Shown piece by piece: positions 49,325 to 59,645 of a stretch of DNA of 64,000 bases. Made by a program: the position numbers and the translations under genes. The DNA is from Vogesella fluminis. Its GTDB lineage: Bacteria; Pseudomonadota; Gammaproteobacteria; Burkholderiales; Chromobacteriaceae. Position 1 is the stretch's first letter. Every line of letters starts with the position of its first letter. The DNA is taken from positions 1-64,000 of the forward strand of contig NZ_BMYP01000001.1 of NCBI RefSeq assembly GCF_014652335.1. Direction: 5' to 3'. The notes below the pieces were generated by a model. That model was not told where the DNA came from. It searched no databases and saw only the letters and a program-made list of their open reading frames with translations.

Positions 49325-49719
49325 TGATTTACGGCATCGGCACCGACATGGCGCGCATCGAGCGCTTCGACGCGCTGCTGGTGCGGCATGGCCTGCGTTG
49401 CGGCCAACGTTTGCTGGCCGAATCCGAGCGGGCCGAGCTGGCGCAGGCGAAACAGCCGGCACGTTTTCTTGCCAAGCGCTTCGCCGCCAAGGAGGCACTG
49501 GGCAAGGCGCTGGGTACCGGCGTGCGCGCGCCGGTGCTGCTGACCGCGATCGCCGTGGTGCACGATGCGCTGGGCAAGCCGATGTTTGCCTTTTCCGATC
49601 CGCTGCAGGCCTTTCTGCACCAGTGCGGCATCTGTGCGGTGCACCTGTCGATCAGCGATGAACAACAACACGCGTTCGCTTTCGTGGTCTGCGAAAGCGC
49701 GCTTGCGGCCAACCCTTGA
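49324..49719 (+). CDS. acpS: Holo-[acyl-carrier-protein] synthase
   Basis: Transfers 4'-phosphopantetheine from CoA to ACP. The 131-residue protein has the family motifs [12 protein letters not shown] and [20 protein letters not shown]. It has two repeat words: one (49399-49408) encodes C-G-Q, and the other (49704-49713) encodes the last residues A-A-N before the terminal Pro, so the word forms the gene's 3' end. Confidence 0.92.
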   Translation: MIYGIGTDMARIERFDALLVRHGLRCGQRLLAESERAELAQAKQPARFLAKRFAAKEALGKALGTGVRAPVLLTAIAVVHDALGKPMFAFSDPLQAFLHQCGICAVHLSISDEQQHAFAFVVCESALAANP

Positions 49720-49732
49720 TGGCGTCCACTCC

Positions 49733-50821
49733 ATGAACAAGCTTCCCCTGCAATTGCCCCGCGGCCCGGTGATGATCGACGTCGCGGCCTTTACCCTGAC
49801 CGCTGCCGAGCGCGAACGGCTGTGCCACCCGCTGATCGGCGGCGTGATCCTGTTCCGCCGCAATTTCCAGAACATAGAACAGCTGCAGGCGCTGACCGCC
49901 GAGATCCGCGCGCTGCGCGAGCCGCAGCTGCTGATCGCCGTCGATCACGAAGGCGGCCGCGTGCAGCGCTTCATCGACGGCTTCACCCGCCTGCCGCCGA
50001 TGCGGGTGCTGGGCGAGGCGTGGGATGTCAACGCCGACAAGGCGGCGGAATTGACGTGCCAGGTCGGCTACGTGCTGGCCGCCGAGCTGCGTGCCTGCGG
50101 CATCGACCTCAGCTTCACCCCGGTGCTGGACCTGGACTGGGGGCAGTGTGCGGTGATCGGCAACCGCAGCTTCCACCGCGACCCGCAAGTGGTGGCGGAG
50201 CTGGCGCTGGCACTGCAGCAGGGTCTGGCCGGCGGCGGCATGGCCACCTGCGGCAAGCATTTCCCCGGCCACGGTTTTGTCGAGGGCGACAGCCATCACG
50301 TGATTCCGGTCGATGAGCGGACGCTGGCGCAACTGCAGGCCGACGACCTGCAGCCGTTTGCGCGGCTGGCGACGGCCGGCATGGCCTCGGTGATGCCGGC
50401 ACACGTGGTCTATCCGGCGGTGGACGCGCAACCGGCCGGCTTCTCGCGGCGCTGGTTGCAGGACATCCTGCGCGGTGAGCTGGGCTTCGACGGCGTGATC
50501 TTCTCCGACGACCTGACCATGGAAGGCGCCGCCGGCGTCGGCAATATCGTCGAGCGTGCCCGTGCTGCCTTTGACGCCGGTTGCGACATGGCCCTGGTGT
50601 GCAACCGTCCGGATCTGGCCGACCTGCTGCTGGCCGAACTGGCCGATCCGCAGATTGCAAGGTTGGCCGCACGGTTGCAGAAGATGGCCGGGCAGGGCGC
50701 GCAGGCGGACTGGCAGGCGCTGCTGGCCTCCGACGGCTTCGCGCAGGCGCGCGCGGCGGTGCGGCAGCTGAGCATGCCCAAGGATGCATTGGCCGGGCCG
50801 GCAGTGGGCGAGGCCTGCTGA
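49733..50821 (+). CDS. nagZ: Beta-N-acetylhexosaminidase NagZ
   Basis: Cytoplasmic GlcNAc-anhydroMurNAc hydrolase of peptidoglycan recycling, family GH3, 362 residues. The catalytic His loop KHFPGHG and nucleophile Asp in FSDDLTMEG are present, as is DHEGGRVQRF. The ATG at 49733 gives the expected N-terminus (MNKLPLQL); the frame extends upstream only within acpS. Last gene of the lepA-nagZ series, followed by a strong terminator. Confidence 0.92.
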   Translation: MNKLPLQLPRGPVMIDVAAFTLTAAERERLCHPLIGGVILFRRNFQNIEQLQALTAEIRALREPQLLIAVDHEGGRVQRFIDGFTRLPPMRVLGEAWDVNADKAAELTCQVGYVLAAELRACGIDLSFTPVLDLDWGQCAVIGNRSFHRDPQVVAELALALQQGLAGGGMATCGKHFPGHGFVEGDSHHVIPVDERTLAQLQADDLQPFARLATAGMASVMPAHVVYPAVDAQPAGFSRRWLQDILRGELGFDGVIFSDDLTMEGAAGVGNIVERARAAFDAGCDMALVCNRPDLADLLLAELADPQIARLAARLQKMAGQGAQADWQALLASDGFAQARAAVRQLSMPKDALAGPAVGEAC

Positions 50822-50845
50822 GTTAATCCGTCCACAGCAAGCGAC

Positions 50846-50872
50846 AAGGGCAGCCGGATGGCTGCCCCTTTT
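50846..50872 (+). terminator. Terminator after nagZ
   Basis: AAGGGCAGCC-GGAT-GGCTGCCCCTTTT forms a nine- to ten-pair GC-rich stem with a short T-run, 25 bases beyond the nagZ stop codon. Confidence 0.8.
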
Positions 50873-50927
50873 CACGTCTGCTTTACGGTTACGCCGATTG
50901 TGGCGCGGCGCGTCGAGGCATCGCAGC

Positions 50928-52595
50928 TCAGGCCCACACCACGCCGGCGGTGAGCACTTCTTCCGCATGCTGCAGTGCAGTGGTCAGATCGGGCTGGATG
51001 TTGCGGCTGCCCATCTCGCTGGCAAGGCGTGCCTGCTTCAGCATCTGCATCACCTCGGTGCCGGCACCGCACAGGATCAGGGTACGCCCCTGTGCCTTCA
51101 GGTGCCGGTTCAGCGCCGACAGCGCCAGCAGGCCGGTGGTGTCCAGCATCACCAGCCGGTGCAGTTGCAGGATGATCACCCGCGCTTCGGGGCGGGCATT
51201 GGCGATGGCCTCGATGCGGTCGGTGGCGCCAAAAAACAGTGCGCCCTCGATACGGTAGGCGATACAGCCATCGGGAATGTATTTGCCGGCAATGGAATGG
51301 CGTTCGTACAGCTGCTGATGCTCAGCCCTCAACTCCTGCACGCTGGTGCTGCCGGCCATGCGCTGGATGAAGAATACCGCTGCGATCATCAGTCCGATCT
51401 GCACCGCGATGGTAAGGTCGAACACGACGGTCAATATGAAGGTCACTGCCAGTACCAGCGTGTCGCGCTTCGGAAACTGTGCCGCCTTGCGGATGTCCCA
51501 GTCCCCCATCTTGATGGCGACCGCGATCAGGATGGCGGCCAGCACTGCCAGCGGGATGTAGGCCGCCAGCGGTGCCGCGATCAGGATTACCAGCAGCAGG
51601 AACAGTGCGTGCACGATGCCGGAAACCGGGGTCTTGCCGCCGTTGTTGATGCTGGTGGCGGTGCGGGCGATAGCGCCGGTGGCCGGGATGCCGCCGAAGA
51701 ACGGCACCACCATGTTGGCGATGCCCTGTGCGATCAGCTCCTGGTTGGCGTCGTGCTTGTCGCCGGTCAGGTTGTCGGCAACCACGGCGCAGAGCAGCGA
51801 TTCGATGGCGCCGAGCAGGGCGATGGTGAAGGCCGGGGCCAGCAGGTCGGACAGGTGTTCCGGATCAAAAGCCAGGCCGTGTAGCTCGGGCAGTCCTTGC
51901 GGAATGCCGCCGAACTTGCTGCCGATGGTGGCCAGCGGCAGCGAGAACAGGCTGACGGTCAGCGTGGCCAGCACCAGTGCTACGAATGGTCCCGGCAGCT
52001 TCCGGTTCAGTGATTTCGGCCACAGCAGGATCAGCAGCAGCGAGGCGGCGGAAACTGCCAGTGTCAGCGGGTCGAGCTGGTTGATGGTGTGGCGCAGGAT
52101 ATCGACAACGGCAAAGAAACCGCTGGGCATGCTGCCGATCGGCAGGCCGAAGAAGTCCTTCAGCTGGGTGAGCAGGATCAGCACCGCGATGCCGTTGGTG
52201 AAGCCGGTAATCAGCGGCATCGGAAAGAATTTGATCACCTGTCCCAGGCGCAGCAGCCCCATCAGTACCAGCATCGCGCCGGCCATGAAGGTGCAGATGA
52301 TCAGGTTGGCAATGCCGTATTTGACCACGATGCCGTAGATGATGACGATGAAGGCGCCGGTCGGGCCGCTGACCGATGTCTTGCTGCCGCCCAGCAGCGA
52401 GGTCAGGAAACCGGCGATGACGGCAGTGAAAATGCCGGCCTGTGGCGGTACACCGCTGGCAATGGCAAACGCCATCGCCAGCGGCAGTGCGACGATGCCG
52501 ACGGTAATGCCGGCCAGCACGTCCTGGCGCAAGGTGCTCTTGTCGTAGTGGCGCAGGGTGTGCAGCAGGGCGGGGTGAAAGCGGGGGGGAGGCAT
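50928..52595 (-). CDS. SulP-family inorganic anion transporter with STAS domain
   Basis: A 555-residue SLC26/SulP protein. The first 420 residues hold ten or more hydrophobic segments, with the family motifs LPLAMAFAIASGVPPQAGIFTA and SVSGPTGAF. A cytoplasmic STAS domain occupies residues about 440-550 (LHRLVMLDTTGLLAL). Likely substrates are sulfate, bicarbonate or dicarboxylates; sequence alone does not decide, and no carbonic anhydrase or cys gene adjoins. It is monocistronic. Confidence 0.87.
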   Translation of the reverse strand: MPPPRFHPALLHTLRHYDKSTLRQDVLAGITVGIVALPLAMAFAIASGVPPQAGIFTAVIAGFLTSLLGGSKTSVSGPTGAFIVIIYGIVVKYGIANLIICTFMAGAMLVLMGLLRLGQVIKFFPMPLITGFTNGIAVLILLTQLKDFFGLPIGSMPSGFFAVVDILRHTINQLDPLTLAVSAASLLLILLWPKSLNRKLPGPFVALVLATLTVSLFSLPLATIGSKFGGIPQGLPELHGLAFDPEHLSDLLAPAFTIALLGAIESLLCAVVADNLTGDKHDANQELIAQGIANMVVPFFGGIPATGAIARTATSINNGGKTPVSGIVHALFLLLVILIAAPLAAYIPLAVLAAILIAVAIKMGDWDIRKAAQFPKRDTLVLAVTFILTVVFDLTIAVQIGLMIAAVFFIQRMAGSTSVQELRAEHQQLYERHSIAGKYIPDGCIAYRIEGALFFGATDRIEAIANARPEARVIILQLHRLVMLDTTGLLALSALNRHLKAQGRTLILCGAGTEVMQMLKQARLASEMGSRNIQPDLTTALQHAEEVLTAGVVWA

Positions 52596-52765
52596 AGGGT
52601 GGGCTCGGCTGGCAACTGGAGAGTCACAGCCTAGTAAAAACCCCGGTGTCGCTCAAGGGTTTTATGCAAGTATGCCGCCGGAGCGTCTTGAATTTGCCGG
52701 CAGAATGATGAGAAGAGAGGTTTGCGCAAAAGGCCGGGCATCCGGTCCGGCCTTGCTGGTGCTGC

Positions 52766-53563
52766 TTATTTCCACACCGGTTTTGGCGGGGTGCCGTCGG
52801 AAGTGGTCATGATTTCGTAGCCGGTTTCGGTAACCAGCACGGTGTGTTCCCACTGCGCCGACAGGCTGCGGTCCTTTGTGACCACAGTCCAGCCATCGGC
52901 CAGCAGGCGCAGGTGGCGCTTGCCCTGGTTGATCATCGGCTCGATGGTGAAGATCATGCCGGCTTTCAGTTCCATGCCGGTGCCCGGCTGGCCGTAGTGC
53001 AGCACTTGTGGCTCTTCGTGGAACTTGGTGCCGATGCCGTGGCCGCAGAATTCCTGCACCACGCTGTAGCCGGCGCCTTCGGCGTGGCGCTGGATGGCGT
53101 TGCCGATATCGCCCAGGTGCGCGCCCGGTTTCACCTTCTCGATGCCCTTCCACATGCACTCGTAGGTAACCTTGCACAGGCGGCGCGCAAAGTCGCTGAC
53201 CTGGCCGACGTAGTACATGCGGCTGCTGTCGCCGTGGTAGCCATCCTTGATCACGGTGATGTCCATGTTGAGGATGTCGCCGCTTTTCAGCGGTTTGTCG
53301 TCGGGAATGCCGTGGCAGATCACGTGGTTGATCGAGGTGCAGATCGATTTCGGATACGGAATACCACCATCCGGTGCGTAATTCAGCGGCGCCGGAACGG
53401 TGTCCTGCACATTGACCATGTAGTCGTGGCAGAGCTGGTTCAGTTCGTTGGTGGTGACGCCGGGCTTGACGAAGGGCGTGATGTAGTCGAGTACTTCCGC
53501 GGCGAGCCGTCCGGCGACGCGCATTTTTTCGATATCGTGCTGGCTTTTGATCAGTGTGGACAT
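52766..53563 (-). CDS. map: Methionine aminopeptidase type I
   Basis: Removes initiator methionine from nascent proteins, 265 residues. The dinuclear metal ligands are in DITVIKDGYHGDSS, GHGIG, TIEPM and WEHTV. The start is the ATG at 53563 (MSTLIKSQHD); a TTG at 53587 would add eight residues. No rpsB or tsf gene is adjacent, though map often neighbours them. Confidence 0.94.
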   Translation of the reverse strand: MSTLIKSQHDIEKMRVAGRLAAEVLDYITPFVKPGVTTNELNQLCHDYMVNVQDTVPAPLNYAPDGGIPYPKSICTSINHVICHGIPDDKPLKSGDILNMDITVIKDGYHGDSSRMYYVGQVSDFARRLCKVTYECMWKGIEKVKPGAHLGDIGNAIQRHAEGAGYSVVQEFCGHGIGTKFHEEPQVLHYGQPGTGMELKAGMIFTIEPMINQGKRHLRLLADGWTVVTKDRSLSAQWEHTVLVTETGYEIMTTSDGTPPKPVWK

Positions 53564-53654
53564 GCGTTCATCGCTTGATGGGTTCAAGCTGCAATGATAA
53601 CAAATATCACGTTAGCGGACGACCCGCGCCGTCTGCCTGCGTGCGGCCAGCATG

Positions 53655-53969
53655 TCAGGCCAGGAACTGGTTCGGGTAGATTTCGTCGATCAGGGTACGG
53701 CAGTCCACGATGCGCAGATCGTTGTCCTTGGCAAAATCCATCAGGAAGCGGAACACCTGCGGCTGGTTTTTTTCCAGCTTCTTGTCTACCGCGACGCAGC
53801 GGACATTGTCCAGCATCATCGGGCGTACAAACTGGTGATAGGCCAGCTTCTGGTCGTCGCCAAACGACGAGAGGATGCCGGCGAGGCGTTCGGCCCAGTC
53901 GCTGGGGCGGAAGGTGCGGCCTTCGGATGTCAGGCCTTGGATAACGATTTCGTATGGATTACAGATCAT
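53655..53969 (-). CDS. DUF3579 family protein
   Basis: A 104-residue soluble protein. The N-terminus YEIVIQGLTSEGRTFRPSDWAERLAG and the middle segment RPMMLDNVRCVAVDKKL fit the betaproteobacterial DUF3579 family, whose function is unknown. It lies about 90 bases upstream of map on the same strand and may be co-transcribed. Confidence 0.8.
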   Translation of the reverse strand: MICNPYEIVIQGLTSEGRTFRPSDWAERLAGILSSFGDDQKLAYHQFVRPMMLDNVRCVAVDKKLEKNQPQVFRFLMDFAKDNDLRIVDCRTLIDEIYPNQFLA

Positions 53970-54148
53970 GGCTTAACCGGGCGCGTTCTTGAGTGGGTGT
54001 GGTCTCTTGCCCTGTGCTGAATTGTTGTTTTGGCAGAGCAAACTGTTCTGCGCTGTCAGTCACGGTTCGGGTTTACCCGCTATTCTACCGCAAAACCGGG
54101 TGGGCATCATCCTGCAAGGCGGCAGCAGGATGGCGGCTTTCCCCAATA

Positions 54149-56281
54149 TCAAATCCGGCGGAATGGTGGCAGGGCGGCCAGCAGGCGTTTGCCATAGTTC
54201 TGGCGCACGATGCGGGTGTCAAGAATGGTGATGCGGCCATAGTCCTGCTCGGTACGGATCAGGCGGCCGACGGCCTGGATCAGCTTGATCGACGCCTCCG
54301 GCACCGTCAGCTCCACAAACGGGTTGCCGCCGCGTTTCTCGATCCAGCGCGACAGGGTGCGGCCGACCGGATCATCCGGCATCGCGAACGGCAGCTTGGC
54401 GATGATCACGTGCACGCAGGCTTCGCCCGGCAGGTCCAGCCCCTCGGAGAACGAGTCCAGCCCGAACAGCACGCTGGCGCGGCCGGCCTGCAGCGCGTCG
54501 CGGTGATTCTGCAGCAGCACCGCCTTGGGCAGCTCGCCCTGCATCTGCACCCGTTCGCGCAGGTTGGCCGCAAGCCCTTCCGCCACTTCCTGCATCTGCT
54601 TGCGCGAGGTGAATAGCACCAGCGTGCCGACCGCCTCGTTGAGGTCGACCAGCTTGGGCAGCCAGTCGATGATTTCGCGGGTGTGGCCGGCCGGGTCTTT
54701 CGGGGTGCTGAGCAGCGGCGGCACGTACAGCTCGCCCTGTTCGCTGAAGTTGAACGGCGAATCCAGCGCCACGGTCTGCACCTGCTCCAGCCACTTGAGG
54801 CCGGTTTGCGACAGCAGCAGGTCGAAAGTGCCCAGCGAGCGCAGCGTGGCCGAGGTCAGCACCGCGCCGGCGGCACGGCGCCACAGCGTGGCGGCGAGGC
54901 TGCCGGCGGCGCTCACCGGCGAGGCGGAGAACAGGTAGTCGCCCTTGCCGTCGGCGCGGCGGGTCACCCACTTGGCGATCGGCGGCGCGTTTTCTTCCGG
55001 TTCCTTCTCGAACAGGTCCCACAGCGCCATCAGCTGTTCACACTTGCCGACCATGAAGCCGACGTCGGAGCTGGTCTTGTCGATCAGCAGCGTCTCCTGC
55101 TGCTTGTCCTTGCGCAACTGGCCGAGGCCGTCGCTCATGCCGGTCAGGTTCTTGTAGAGCATGCGCGCCGACAGCGCCATGTTGGCCGCAGGGATCTTCA
55201 TCGACTCCGGCAGCACGCCGTCCTCGATCAGCCACGACGGCTCCAGATTGTCGCTGCTGGCTTCCAGCGACGACTCGGTCTGCAGCAGCCACAGCCACTC
55301 GGTGAGACTCTCCATGCAGGCCGCCGCCGCCTCGCAGGCGTTGCTGGCCAGCTCCGGCTTGTCGATCAGGCTTTCGACGCGGGTGGCCAGCGGCGTGACC
55401 TTGTCCAGCCATGCCATCGCCTGCGCCAGGCTGTGCTCGGCGGCGAACTGGTTGACCGCCTTCTTGGCCAGGTGGTGCGCTTCGTCGATGCAGTAGAAGC
55501 TGTTTTCAGGTGCCGGCAGGATCACGCCGCCGCCCATCGCCACGTCGGCCAGCATCAGGTCGTGGTTGGCGACCACGATGTCGACGGTTTCCAGCGTTTC
55601 GCGCGCCAGGTAGAACGGGCACTCCGGACGGTTGGGGCAGCCGGCTTTCAGGCAGCCGTGGCGGTCGTTGGTGACGCGGCGCCACAACTCGTCGTTGATC
55701 ATCTCCGGCCAGCTGTCGCGGTCGCCGTTCCACTTGCGGTAGTAGAAGGCGTCGGCCAGCTGGCGCAGCGCCTCGATCTCGCCCTGTTCCGGCTTGCGCT
55801 CCCACAGTGCCAGCGCCGGGTCCTGCGCGATCAGCTCGCCCTGAGCGGTGTCGGCGGTGAGCTGGTACAGGCGGTACGGGCACAGGTAGCGGCCGCGGCC
55901 CTTGGCCAGTGCGAAGGTGGCCGGCAGGCCGCTTTTCTCGATGGTGAACGGCAGGTCGCGGTTGACCAGCTGTTCCTGCAGTGCGATGGTGGCGCTGGTG
56001 ACCACCAGCTTCTTGCCGCGCGACTTGGCCATCACGCCGCCGGCCAGCAGGTAGGCCAGGCTCTTGCCGACGCCGGTCGGACCTTCGATCACGGCGATGC
56101 TCTCGCCGTTGCGTTCCGGTGCGTCGTCGCTGTCTTCGGCCTTGCTCAGGGTGTTGCCGAAGGCGTTGGCGACGGTGGCCAGCATCTGGCGCTGGGCGGC
56201 ACGGGGGCGGAAGCCCGGCAGGTTGTCGGCAATGGCGCGATAGTACTCGCGCAGGGAATCTTTTTCGGCGTCAGTCAGCAT
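54149..56281 (-). CDS. dinG: ATP-dependent DNA helicase DinG
   Basis: XPD-like superfamily 2 iron-sulfur helicase, 710 residues, that unwinds forked DNA and R-loops. Walker A is GPTGVGKS, the DEAH box reads CIDEAHHL, and motif VI is QAVGRLIRTEQDYG. Cysteines in LCPYRL, HGCLKAGCPNRPECPF are the likely [4Fe-4S] ligands. The start is the ATG at 56281 (MLTDAEKDSL). The frame is open to 58282, but that is the antisense of the decarboxylase gene. Two repeat words lie inside. Confidence 0.93.
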   Translation of the reverse strand: MLTDAEKDSLREYYRAIADNLPGFRPRAAQRQMLATVANAFGNTLSKAEDSDDAPERNGESIAVIEGPTGVGKSLAYLLAGGVMAKSRGKKLVVTSATIALQEQLVNRDLPFTIEKSGLPATFALAKGRGRYLCPYRLYQLTADTAQGELIAQDPALALWERKPEQGEIEALRQLADAFYYRKWNGDRDSWPEMINDELWRRVTNDRHGCLKAGCPNRPECPFYLARETLETVDIVVANHDLMLADVAMGGGVILPAPENSFYCIDEAHHLAKKAVNQFAAEHSLAQAMAWLDKVTPLATRVESLIDKPELASNACEAAAACMESLTEWLWLLQTESSLEASSDNLEPSWLIEDGVLPESMKIPAANMALSARMLYKNLTGMSDGLGQLRKDKQQETLLIDKTSSDVGFMVGKCEQLMALWDLFEKEPEENAPPIAKWVTRRADGKGDYLFSASPVSAAGSLAATLWRRAAGAVLTSATLRSLGTFDLLLSQTGLKWLEQVQTVALDSPFNFSEQGELYVPPLLSTPKDPAGHTREIIDWLPKLVDLNEAVGTLVLFTSRKQMQEVAEGLAANLRERVQMQGELPKAVLLQNHRDALQAGRASVLFGLDSFSEGLDLPGEACVHVIIAKLPFAMPDDPVGRTLSRWIEKRGGNPFVELTVPEASIKLIQAVGRLIRTEQDYGRITILDTRIVRQNYGKRLLAALPPFRRI

Positions 56282-56413
56282 CCGCGCATTGTAGCGGATT
56301 GGCCGCCCGCCTGCTTTGCCGCGTCGCCGGCCGGGCGACCCCGCAACGCCGTTTAGCAGTCTGTCATCGGGGCGGCTAGACTGGGAGCACGGCTGGCGCC
56401 GCAGGAGGAAACC

Positions 56414-58381
56414 ATGACACCAGTAAGCCGGGTCTTGATCGTCAGCAACGACGCACGCTGGCAGGCCAGCGTGCTGGCGGGGCTGAACGCGGCCGCCGCG
56501 AAGCTGCACAATCCGCTGGGGCTGTGCTTTGCCAGCGTCGCCTGCAGCCGCGACGCGCTGGCACAGGTGGCGCACGACGGCGAGCTGCAGTTCGTGCTGC
56601 TGGACAAGGGCATGAAGGAGCAGGGGCTGACGCAGCCTGCGGTGGAGCTGGCCAACCAGATCTCCGCGCTGCGGCCGGAGTTGTCGCTGTACATCCTGCT
56701 GCAGGACGACGACGAGAAGGTGCTGATGGAGACGCTGGCCAGCCACGCGGTGGACGGCTATTTCTATCGCGACGAGCAGGATTTTCACGGCTGGTTCCGC
56801 ATCCTCGCCGCCGAGCTGGCGGAGAAATCGGCGACGCCGTTCTACGACCGCCTCAAGCTGTACGTCAGCATGGCCAAGGACTCGTGGCACACCCCCGGCC
56901 ACTCCGGCGGCGACTCGTTCAAGAACAGCCCGTGGGTGGGCGATTTCTACGATTTCGTCGGTGAGGAAATGCTGCGCGCCGACCTGTCGGTGTCGGTGCC
57001 GATGCTGGACTCGCTGCTGCACCCGACCGGGGTGATCGCCGACGCGCAAACGTTGGCCGCAAAGGCGTTCGGCGCGCGCAAGACCTATTTCGCCACCAAC
57101 GGCACCTCCACCTCCAACAAGGTGATCTTCCAGACGCTGCTGGCGCCGGGCGACAAGCTGCTGCTGGACCGCAACTGTCACAAATCGGTGCACCACGGCG
57201 TGATCCTGTCCGGCGCGCTGCCGGTGTATCTCGATTCCTCGGTCAACCGCCACTACGGCATCTTCGGGCCGGTGCCCAAGCAGGTGATCTTCGACGCCAT
57301 TGCGGCCAACCCTGATGCGCGGGCGCTGATCCTGACCTCCTGCACCTACGACGGCCTGCGCTACGATCTGCCGCCGATCATCGCCGCCGCCCACGCCGCC
57401 GGCATCAAGGTGGTGGTCGACGAGGCCTGGTACGGCCACGCCCGCTTCCACCACGCGCTGCGGCCAACGGCGCTGGAATCCGGCGCCGACTATGTCACGC
57501 AAAGCACGCACAAGGTGCTGTCGGCGTTCTCGCAGGCGAGCATGATCCACGTCAACGATCCGGCTTTCGACGAGCACCTGTTCCGCGAAAACTTCAACAT
57601 GCACGCCTCCACCAGCCCGCAGTACAACCTGATCGCCAGCCTCGACGTGGCGCGCAAGCAGGCGGTGACCGAGGGCTTCCGCCTGCTCGACCGCGCGCTG
57701 AAGCTGGCGCAGGAATTGCGGCAGAAGATCAACGCCACCGGCGCCTTCCGCGTGCTGGAGCTGGACGACCTGCTGCCGGACAGCGTGCGCGACGACGGCG
57801 TCCGCCTCGATCCGACCAAGCTGACGCTGGACATCTCGCAAGCCGGCTACAGTGCCGACGAGTTGCAGCGCGCGCTGTTCGAGCGCTTCAATATCCAGTT
57901 CGAGAAGTCCACCTTCAATACCATCACCCTGTTGCTGACGGTGGGCACCACGCGCAGCAAGGTGTCGCGGCTGTTCGATGCGCTGCTGCGGCTGGCCAAG
58001 GAGCAGCGCCCGCCACGGCGACTGGGGCGGATGCCGGAAATCCCCGGCTTCACCCGCTTGGCCTGCCTGCCGCGCGATGCCTTCTACGAGACGGGCGAGC
58101 GCCTGCCGCTGTTCGACGACGAGGGGCGCGCCAATCCGCAACTGAGCGGCCGTGTCTGTTGCGACCAGATCGTGCCCTACCCGCCGGGCATCCCGGTGCT
58201 GGTGCCGGGTCAGGTGATCGACGACGGCATCATCGCCTACCTGGCGCGGTTGCTGAAAACGCAGAAGCACATCGAAATGCACGGTCTGGACGAGGAGGGC
58301 GGCGAGTACCGGGTACGGGTGCTGACACTGGTGGAACTGGCGGCGTTGCCGGGGCAGACCAGTGCGGCGGCGCGGGAATGA
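56414..58381 (+). CDS. Orn/Lys/Arg decarboxylase, PLP fold type I
   Basis: A 655-residue basic amino acid decarboxylase. An N-terminal response-regulator-like wing domain (residues about 1-135) precedes the PLP domain with HTPGHSGG, the Asp in VDEAWYGHARFH, and Schiff-base lysine K367 in QSTHKVLSAFSQASM. The C-terminal domain has VPYPPGIPVLVPG. It is shorter than enterobacterial AdiA/CadA (about 715-755). Arginine is a plausible substrate given argF and argG nearby, but lysine or ornithine cannot be excluded. A good AGGAGG site precedes the ATG. Three repeat words lie inside. Confidence 0.82.
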   Translation: MTPVSRVLIVSNDARWQASVLAGLNAAAAKLHNPLGLCFASVACSRDALAQVAHDGELQFVLLDKGMKEQGLTQPAVELANQISALRPELSLYILLQDDDEKVLMETLASHAVDGYFYRDEQDFHGWFRILAAELAEKSATPFYDRLKLYVSMAKDSWHTPGHSGGDSFKNSPWVGDFYDFVGEEMLRADLSVSVPMLDSLLHPTGVIADAQTLAAKAFGARKTYFATNGTSTSNKVIFQTLLAPGDKLLLDRNCHKSVHHGVILSGALPVYLDSSVNRHYGIFGPVPKQVIFDAIAANPDARALILTSCTYDGLRYDLPPIIAAAHAAGIKVVVDEAWYGHARFHHALRPTALESGADYVTQSTHKVLSAFSQASMIHVNDPAFDEHLFRENFNMHASTSPQYNLIASLDVARKQAVTEGFRLLDRALKLAQELRQKINATGAFRVLELDDLLPDSVRDDGVRLDPTKLTLDISQAGYSADELQRALFERFNIQFEKSTFNTITLLLTVGTTRSKVSRLFDALLRLAKEQRPPRRLGRMPEIPGFTRLACLPRDAFYETGERLPLFDDEGRANPQLSGRVCCDQIVPYPPGIPVLVPGQVIDDGIIAYLARLLKTQKHIEMHGLDEEGGEYRVRVLTLVELAALPGQTSAAARE

Positions 58382-58684
58382 GCGCCAGCGCGCTGCTGTT
58401 GATTATGCTAAACACCGGAAATTTCCTAGCCGGCTGATTCATATCGGTTTTTTTGAAAAATTGCGTGCGGGCGCTGGCGCGCAAATGCCACACAGGCTTG
58501 TCACCAGATTGGATTTCGGATACATATAACCATGTCGCAATTCTGTAAAACATGAAATAGACATGGGCAGATATTGCGACAATCCGAGCCAGGCAACGCC
58601 AGTTTGCGTGTAGTAATGTGCCACTGCGCATGAAAACGCCACGTTTTCACGCTGCCGTGGCATTCATTTTTTCCGGAATTCAAC
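58382..58684 (+). other. Gap between the decarboxylase and argF
   Basis: About 300 bases, more AT-rich than the neighbours, with no convincing open frame, RNA or terminator. GCGCCAGCGC just after the decarboxylase stop and GCGCTGGCGC near 58471 are an inverted pair about 80 bases apart. An argF promoter must lie here, but I could not identify hexamers or an ArgR box with confidence. Confidence 0.5.
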
Positions 58685-59608
58685 ATGACCAAAACCAGAC
58701 ATTTTTTACAATTCAGCGACCTGACAGCCGAAGAGTGCCAGCACATCTTCCACCGAGCGCAGGTTCTGAAGCGACGACATGTCTCTGGCGAGCTGTACCG
58801 TCCGCTGCCGGGCAAGGTCATGACCATGATTTTCGAGAAGAATTCCACGCGCACCCGCGTGTCGTTCGAGGCCGGCATGTCGCAGCTGGGCGGCCACGCC
58901 ATGTTCCTGGACGGCAAGAGCTCGCAGATCGGTCGCGGCGAGCCGGTGGAAGACACCGCGCGCGTGCTGTCGCGTATGAGCGACATCATCATGATCCGCA
59001 CCTTCGAGCAGAACATGGTGGAGACGCTGGCCGCCAACTCGCGCGTGCCGGTGATCAACGGCCTGACCAACGAATACCATCCGTGCCAGATTCTGGCCGA
59101 TATCCTGACCTATATTGAACACCGTGGTGACATCCGCGGCAAAACCGTGGCCTGGATCGGCGATGGCAACAATATGAGCCGCACCTGGCTGCAGGCGGCC
59201 AAGCTGCTGGGCTTCAAGTTGCAGATCGCGACCCCGGTCGGTTACGAGCTGACGGTGCTGGACGGCCAGGACTACGGCGCGGACTGCTTCGCCGCATCGA
59301 ACGACCCGATGACCGCCGCGCGCGGCGCCGACCTGGTGACCACCGACGTGTTCACCAGCATGGGTTACGAGGGCGAGGCCGAGGCGCGCCGCCAGGCCTT
59401 CGACGGTTTCATGGTCACCAGCGAGCTGATGGCTGCGGCCAACCCTGACGCGCTGTTCATGCACTGCCTGCCGGCACACCGCGGCGAAGAGGTGGCTGCC
59501 GCTGTCATTGACGGCCCGCAAAGCGTAGTATGGGACGAGGCAGAAAACCGCATGCACGCACAAAAAGCCCTGATTGAATACTTGATGCTGGGTCGTATTG
59601 ACGACTGA
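58685..59608 (+). CDS. argF: Ornithine carbamoyltransferase
   Basis: Forms citrulline from ornithine and carbamoyl phosphate in arginine synthesis, 307 residues. The carbamoyl-phosphate motif STRTR, the HPCQ motif and the ornithine-binding [11 protein letters not shown] are all present. It is followed after 37 bases by argG, so the two probably form an operon for consecutive steps. Confidence 0.94.
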   Translation: MTKTRHFLQFSDLTAEECQHIFHRAQVLKRRHVSGELYRPLPGKVMTMIFEKNSTRTRVSFEAGMSQLGGHAMFLDGKSSQIGRGEPVEDTARVLSRMSDIIMIRTFEQNMVETLAANSRVPVINGLTNEYHPCQILADILTYIEHRGDIRGKTVAWIGDGNNMSRTWLQAAKLLGFKLQIATPVGYELTVLDGQDYGADCFAASNDPMTAARGADLVTTDVFTSMGYEGEAEARRQAFDGFMVTSELMAAANPDALFMHCLPAHRGEEVAAAVIDGPQSVVWDEAENRMHAQKALIEYLMLGRIDD

Positions 59609-59645
59609 TCCGGCGGCAACCCAAGCGTATCTGAAAGAGAAAACG

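Noticed and set aside
53628-53635. Possible Neisseria DUS (GCCGTCTG)
   Set aside because: Only eight of ten bases match and it is the only instance noticed, so the classical Neisseria uptake word is not in use here.
56282-58282. Upstream extension of dinG
   Set aside because: The extra 670 codons are antisense to the decarboxylase gene, whose PLP motifs are intact; dinG begins at 56281.
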